A stretch of 64,000 nt of DNA from Oreohelix idahoensis. Taxonomy: Eukaryota > Mollusca > Gastropoda > Stylommatophora > Oreohelicidae. Positions 59,255-64,000 of this stretch are shown piece after piece. The stretch is from assembly GCA_024509875.1 (NCBI GenBank), contig JAMPIV010006387.1, positions 229,501 through 293,500 on the forward strand, read 5' to 3'. A program made the position numbers and the translations under genes. Within the stretch, counting starts at the first letter, position 1. Each line of letters begins with the position of its first letter. A model generated the notes under the pieces. The model was given only the letters and a program-made list of their open reading frames with translations, did not search any database and was not told the origin of the DNA.

Positions 59255-59770
59255 AAGGGTCTCTGAAAAGACAAAGAAAGAATTGCTCAGGCATGTCGTA
59301 TAAGGTGACTAACATGAGACTGTGCATGAGGCTGGCAAACTCATCAAGCATGAGGCTGGCAAACTCATCAAGCATGAGGCTGGCAAACTCATCAAGCATG
59401 AGGCTGGCAAACTCATTAAGCATGAGGCTGGCAAACTCATCAAGCATGAGGCTGGCAAAGTCATCAAGCATGAGGCTGGCAAACTCATCAAGCATGAGGC
59501 TGGCAAAGTCATCAAGCATGAGGCTGGCAAACTCATCAAGCATGAGGCTGGCAAAGTCATCAAGCATGAGGCTGGCAAACTCATCAAGCATGAGGCTGGG
59601 AAACTCATCAAGCATGAGGCTGGGAAACTCATCAAGCAAAACAAAGTGTCACAGAAACCAATGCTACAAGAGCATGTGACTGCTTGGTGCAGGCTTCCTG
59701 CAAGGGGACCAGCTGCAGTATGGGCTCTATGTTCCTTAAGGAGCACAAAGGAACATGATGATGATGAAAT
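59255..59770 (+). repeat. Dispersed repeat copy with internal 24-bp array
   Basis: It is the most complete family member: gggtctctgaaaagacaaag, tcaggcatgtcgtataaggt, caggcttcctgcaaggggac, gctctatgttccttaaggag and a catgatgatgatgaa tail. The segment catgaggctggcaaactcat is expanded to about 13 tandem 24-bp units (59320-59635), leaving several frames open (HEAGKLIK repeats in one). Confidence 0.85.
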
Positions 59771-59829
59771 AACAAAATGTTATTACTGAAAAACAAACCT
59801 ACTAACAACAGTTAAACAAAGTCCCTACA

Positions 59830-60120
59830 GTCAAGCTGATCTGTTGTTGTTGTTGTTTGTGTTCACCCTCTGCCATATCTTTCTCTTACAATGCTGGCCA
59901 CTAGTTTTGAGTGGTAAGTATGTTGTGTCGTTGTTTACAGCTAGGCTGTGATATCTGTGCCTTCCGGCCTGACACATCCGATTTAAGCAAGCAATTGTTA
60001 AGGGTTTGCTTCCCTGCCACCTCACGCCTATATGTAAGCTATACCTCATGTCTTTCTAATAGTGCAGTGAGGTGGCTGCACCAGTGAAAGCTGATCTGAG
60101 CTTTAATGGTCCATTTACCA
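59830..60120 (-). repeat. Dispersed repeat related to 54110-54360
   Basis: It shares agctaggctgtgatatctgt, gccttccggcctgacacat and gcttccctgcc-type blocks with the 54-kb copy. It may be a LINE 3' region; the family is not identified. Confidence 0.35.
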
Positions 60121-60221
60121 CACTCTTCCAGCAATGGATTTTTATATCTAAATGGCCCAAGCTTCAGTGCACATTATCCAAATGTCTCCAACAACAGATT
60201 GTAATCTAAACATGATCCCAG

Positions 60222-60266
60222 CAACTGCTTTGACGGTTGGTGGTTATGGATCAAAGAAGAAGAAGT
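60222..60266 (+). mobile_element. 45-bp 3' tip of LINE B
   Basis: aactgctttgacggttggtg, then gttatggatcaaagaagaag matches the last bases of LINE B. It is extremely 5' truncated and lies directly before the 62-bp array. Confidence 0.75.
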
Positions 60267-60267
60267 A

Positions 60268-62765
60268 TCTGAGATACCTTCAAACTGTTTCTTTAGGTGA
60301 TGAGTCTTTATCTTAACATGACCCAAGTATCTGAGACACCATCAAATTGTTTCTTTAGGTCAGTGTTTCTCAACCCTGATAGTAGCAACGCCCCCTTTTG
60401 ACAACTAATATTTTAAAAAACCCCCCATCCTTTTAGCACCCTCTTGCTCTTTATCGCTTATACACAAACACACATATATTCCACCATACTTTAGAAAAAA
60501 GCAATGCAGTTTTTGAGTTATCTTTTCTTATAATATAAAGAAAAGGAGAAAGCACATTTATAAAAGCATAGTTATATTAAATATGTGTTTAAGTACGGAA
60601 TTATATACACCACAAGTTCATTATCCTTGAATTACAAATTGGCGGAGCAAATGATATAAAATTAGTTCTTACAACTCTATAACTATCATAATCATATCAT
60701 TTTAATAGCGCCTAAATGACTGCATATATATCTTCAAATCTGAATATTAAAGCCTCTCCTTATGTAACCACCTTAAACATGAAAAAATTAAAAAAATTAT
60801 TAGTTGATAAAAATGATATAATTATATACAAATTCACTTACTAATGAAGCTTAATGAGATCCTTGCACTTGGTGTGACTCAGCCAGTTTTGTAATATTTG
60901 GTTCTAAGTCTGTTAAAATCCTCTGTTACAAATCTGCAGTCGGTTTTGTTGCTTTTGTAGTAGCAACACTACTGCACTGAACCCCTTCTCCACCAAATAC
61001 GACGTTAGGAATGCTGTAATTAGCAATTTAGTTTCACACCAAGCCTCTGCTGGATCCAACATTTTTCTTAATGTGTGTGACTGAATCGTGCTTTTGCCTC
61101 AAAGTCATTTTGTAGCTCAATTAATTCTTCTTGTAAATGTTGACTAACTTGTTCCACGTCTGATTCAAACGGATTAATCACCCAATCCAGTATTATTAGT
61201 TCTTACAAGTCTTTAAATCTTATGCTCATATCATTTTTAATAGCGTCCAAATGACTGCAATAAACATCTAAATCTGAATCTTTAAGCCTGTCCCCACCTA
61301 ACTGCAGTAAACATGGAAAATGAGAAAGTTCTCGGCGACTAAGATTATTTTTATATAATGTCAATTTGTTGATGAACCCCATGATAATTCCTTTCACTTT
61401 AATCAGACTGATCTAATTTCCTTGTAGCTTAAGAAGAACCTCATTTAACTTTTTAAATATATCTGAAAGATAGGCCACATCGTTTCGCAATACTTCTCTT
61501 TCGATGCTAAATTCTTCTTTGATTGAATCCAAAAACTCTACTGTCTCTTGACAATGGTAACATCCCAGGTACTAAAATTTTGCGTTTGGAATCATTGAAA
61601 CACTCCATGGGACGCAGGGCAAATAAAAACTGTAGTGTTACAAGCTATGCGAAGGGGAATATCTTTTGTAATTGTTTCATATTGATTCTTGTAAAAATGT
61701 ATGCAACGCCCCCCTGAATGGAAGTAGCGACCCCCAATTGTTGCGACCCATCAGAACGCCCCCAGACATCTTGAAAACGCCCCCCAGGGGTCGGTACCGC
61801 CTCCGTTGAGAAACACTGCTTTAGGTGATGAGTCTTTATCTTAACATGACCCAAGTATCTGAGACACCATCAAACTGTTTCTTTAGGTGATGAGTCTTTA
61901 TCTTAACATGACCCAAGTATCTGAGACACCATCAAACTGTTTCTTTAGGTGATGAGTCTTTATCTTAACATGACCCAAGTATCTGAGACACCATCAAACT
62001 GTTTCTTTAGGTGAAGAGTCTTTATCTTAACATGACCCAAGTATCTGATTCAACATTAAACTGTTTCTTTAGGTGATGAGTCTTTATCTTAACATGACCC
62101 AAGTATCTGAGACACCATCAAACTGTTTCTTTAGGTGATGAGTCTTTATCTTAACATGACCCAAGTATCTGAGACACCATCAAACTGTTTCTTTAGGTGA
62201 TGAGTCTTTATCTTAACATGACCCAAGTATCTGAGACACCATCAAACTGTTTCTTTAGGTGATGAGTCTTTATCTTAACATGACCCAAGTATCTGAGACA
62301 CCATAAAACTGTTTCTTTAGGTGAAGAGTCTTTATCTTAACATGACCCAAGTATCTGAGACACCATCAAACTGTTTCTTTAGGTGATGAGTCTTTATCTT
62401 AACATGACCCAAGTATCTGAGACACCATCAAACTGTTTCTTTAGGTGATGAGTCTTTATCTTAACATGACCCTAAGACCCAAGTCTTTCTGAGACACCAT
62501 TCTGAGACAAACTTTGATGATTTCTTTAGGTGATCAAACTGTTTCTTTAGGTGATGAGTCTTTATCTTAACATGACCCAAGTATCTGAGACACCATCAAA
62601 CTGTTTCTTTAGATGATTGAGTCTTTATCTTAACATGACCCAAGTATCTGAGACACCATCAAACTGTTTCTTTAGGTGATGAGTCTTTATCTTAACATAA
62701 CCCAAGTATCCGAGACACCATCAAACTGTTTCTTTAGGTGATGAGTCTTTATCTTAACATGACTG
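60268..62765. repeat. 62-bp minisatellite, split by a hAT element
   Basis: The unit includes tttaggtgatgagtctttat, cttaacatgacccaagtatc and tgagacaccatcaaactgtt. One and a half units lie at 60268-60360 and about 15 at 61819-62765. The exact period is 62 (61821, 61883). One scrambled unit is at 62465-62540. Confidence 0.95.
60361..61818 (-). mobile_element. hAT DNA transposon relic
   Basis: Ends cagtgtttctcaac (left) and gttgagaaacactg (right) are inverted repeats. A perfect 8-bp duplication, ctttaggt, is at 60353-60360 and 61819-61826, diagnostic of hAT. The minus strand retains transposase pieces: FLDSIKEEFSIEREVLRNDV, AYLSDIFKKLNE, LTLYKNNLSRRELSHFPCLL and, near the low end, LVEKGFSAVVLLLQKQQNRL (the C-terminal dimerisation region). 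The N-terminal BED finger and much of the catalytic core are missing, and stops are present. Confidence 0.9.
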
Positions 62766-64000
62766 TCATAAAATTAACCGTAATACAACGTTAAAATATC
62801 TCCAAAGATAAAGTGTAGGGATAAAAACTAATGCGTAAGCTACTAGAATACATGATCGCCCACGCCGCGGGTCACCACCCGCTATGGAAATTAAATTGTT
62901 AGACGTTAAGGCAAAACGTTACCCTTGGAACGGGATGAGAACGAAGATCAAAAGGGAAAAAAATCTGACTGAACGCGTGCTTGAAACTAGCAAGGCTAAA
63001 AGGACGCAAATTGGTGGGGCAAGGAAAAGTCACGTCCCAAGTTGACATAAGGTAAAGAAATCGACAAAAGGGACCTTAGCTGGTATACGCAACAGTCATT
63101 TCTTGGACGCTTTTGCGATAACTTAGTCCGTTTATTTGAATGCAGTGATGAACGCAGTATAGAAGATTCTAGAAAATATTTGAAAAGTAACTTTTTCTTA
63201 ATAATGATATAAAACCTAGCTGGCCGGATGGCCCATCTTGAGCAGTGAAATAATATGCTTTCATTTATACAGAAGGATAGATAATAAGAAAGATATTGAC
63301 AAAAGACTGTGTTGTTCATATCAGCGAGCGTCTGCATTGAAACAAAAATGTCCCAAATTTTCAAAAAACTGCAGCCTAAAGACTCAAAGCGCTAAAATCT
63401 AGTTGTAATGACAGAGAGGGGATGGGCTGGAGAATTGTGGCTAAAAATAACTTTAAAGGCAAAATTGTGTAGGGGAAGGCAGAGTTGGTTCAAAAAACAA
63501 GTGTGTTTTTTTTTGTGAAACGCAAGTAGAGACGGACAGACCAACAGACAATAAGGCATACTTGACTGAGGTATGACTGAAATGACTTTTTGGTAGGAGG
63601 TTTGAATGTGAAAAGAAAAGGCGGTGATTGGCCATAGATGAATATATTATCGGCGCTCAGACGCGCATTTTTGCCATTCGTCATAAGTTGTCCTAGTAGA
63701 CACAGTGAATAATATAGTGGTGTATTCCCAGAAGCAAATTGAAATCTTTAGAGGGACGCCATACTAAAGCCAGCAGCTCAGCTGAGTTTAGCTAGCAGTT
63801 AACTGTGTTCTATATTCATAATTCTGAGCTGTGAGTTTTTATTTGGCACCAATGTGGTGTCAAATGATGAGTTAACTAATACAAGAGTGGACCCGTGCAG
63901 TTTATATTTTGGCAGAGCAGCCTGATATTGCCCCCAAGCACGGAGAGGTGGGGCCACCAGATTTCAGCACCAGAGCTACACATTCAAGCTACGTGAGCGT
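62766..64000. other. Right-end sequence without a recognised gene
   Basis: No conserved protein and no plausible signal-peptide exon for the syndecan-like gene were found on the minus strand. 63843-63861 (tttggcaccaatgtggtgt) resembles a retroelement primer-binding site, but no LTR can be delimited. Confidence 0.4.

Noticed and set aside
62996..63364. 122-codon minus-strand frame, considered as signal-peptide exon of the syndecan-like gene
   Set aside because: No signal-peptide pattern, no suitable phase-0 donor and no recognisable domain.

Overview
The window is eukaryotic: spliced exons with GT/AG boundaries, very long introns, and a dense load of retrotransposons, DNA transposons and minisatellites. 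The mix (APE-type LINEs with AAGAAGAAG tails, tRNA-derived SINEs, a PGBD4-like piggyBac, a Gmr1-like Ty3/gypsy element) and the AT-rich base use suggest an invertebrate, probably a mollusc and perhaps a gastropod. That placement is inference; no species marker is present.

Host genes. (1) Positions 1282-2134 (+) hold the last exon of an unidentified gene, with a polyadenylation signal at 3043. (2) On the minus strand, six exons from 48729 down to 12296 join with fully consistent splice phases into 300 codons plus a stop. They encode a Ser-Gly/acidic glycosaminoglycan-attachment region, a Thr-rich linker, two thyroglobulin type-1 domains, an acidic stalk, a single transmembrane helix and a syndecan cytoplasmic tail (YRMRKKDEGSY ... 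EIYA). The signal-peptide exon was not found and probably lies beyond 64000. The two genes converge tail to tail.

Layout. 1-12.3 kb: gene 1, nested LINE/SINE debris, then a long AT-rich stretch downstream of the syndecan-like gene. 12.3-17.3 kb: terminal exon, a broken piggyBac and a rearranged mariner. 17.3-32.7 kb: one intron holding a LINE, a Tigger1-like deletion derivative and a 9.1-kb Gmr1-like retrotransposon whose two 977-bp LTRs differ at only two positions. 32.7-48.7 kb: exons 1-4, separated by a LINE with an unusually long target duplication of part of exon 3, a nearly full-length LINE, a piggyBac-type MITE and several minisatellites. 48.7-64 kb: a LINE fragment abutting exon 1, a ~4.5-kb array of a 44-bp satellite, further minisatellites, a TA-flanked MITE, nested LINE/SINE copies and a hAT relic inside a 62-bp tandem array.

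The most notable items are the thyroglobulin-domain syndecan gene, the gypsy element with integrase upstream of reverse transcriptase, the LINE insertion that duplicated and so preserved an exon and its splice donor, and the repeated association of minisatellites with LINE 3' ends.
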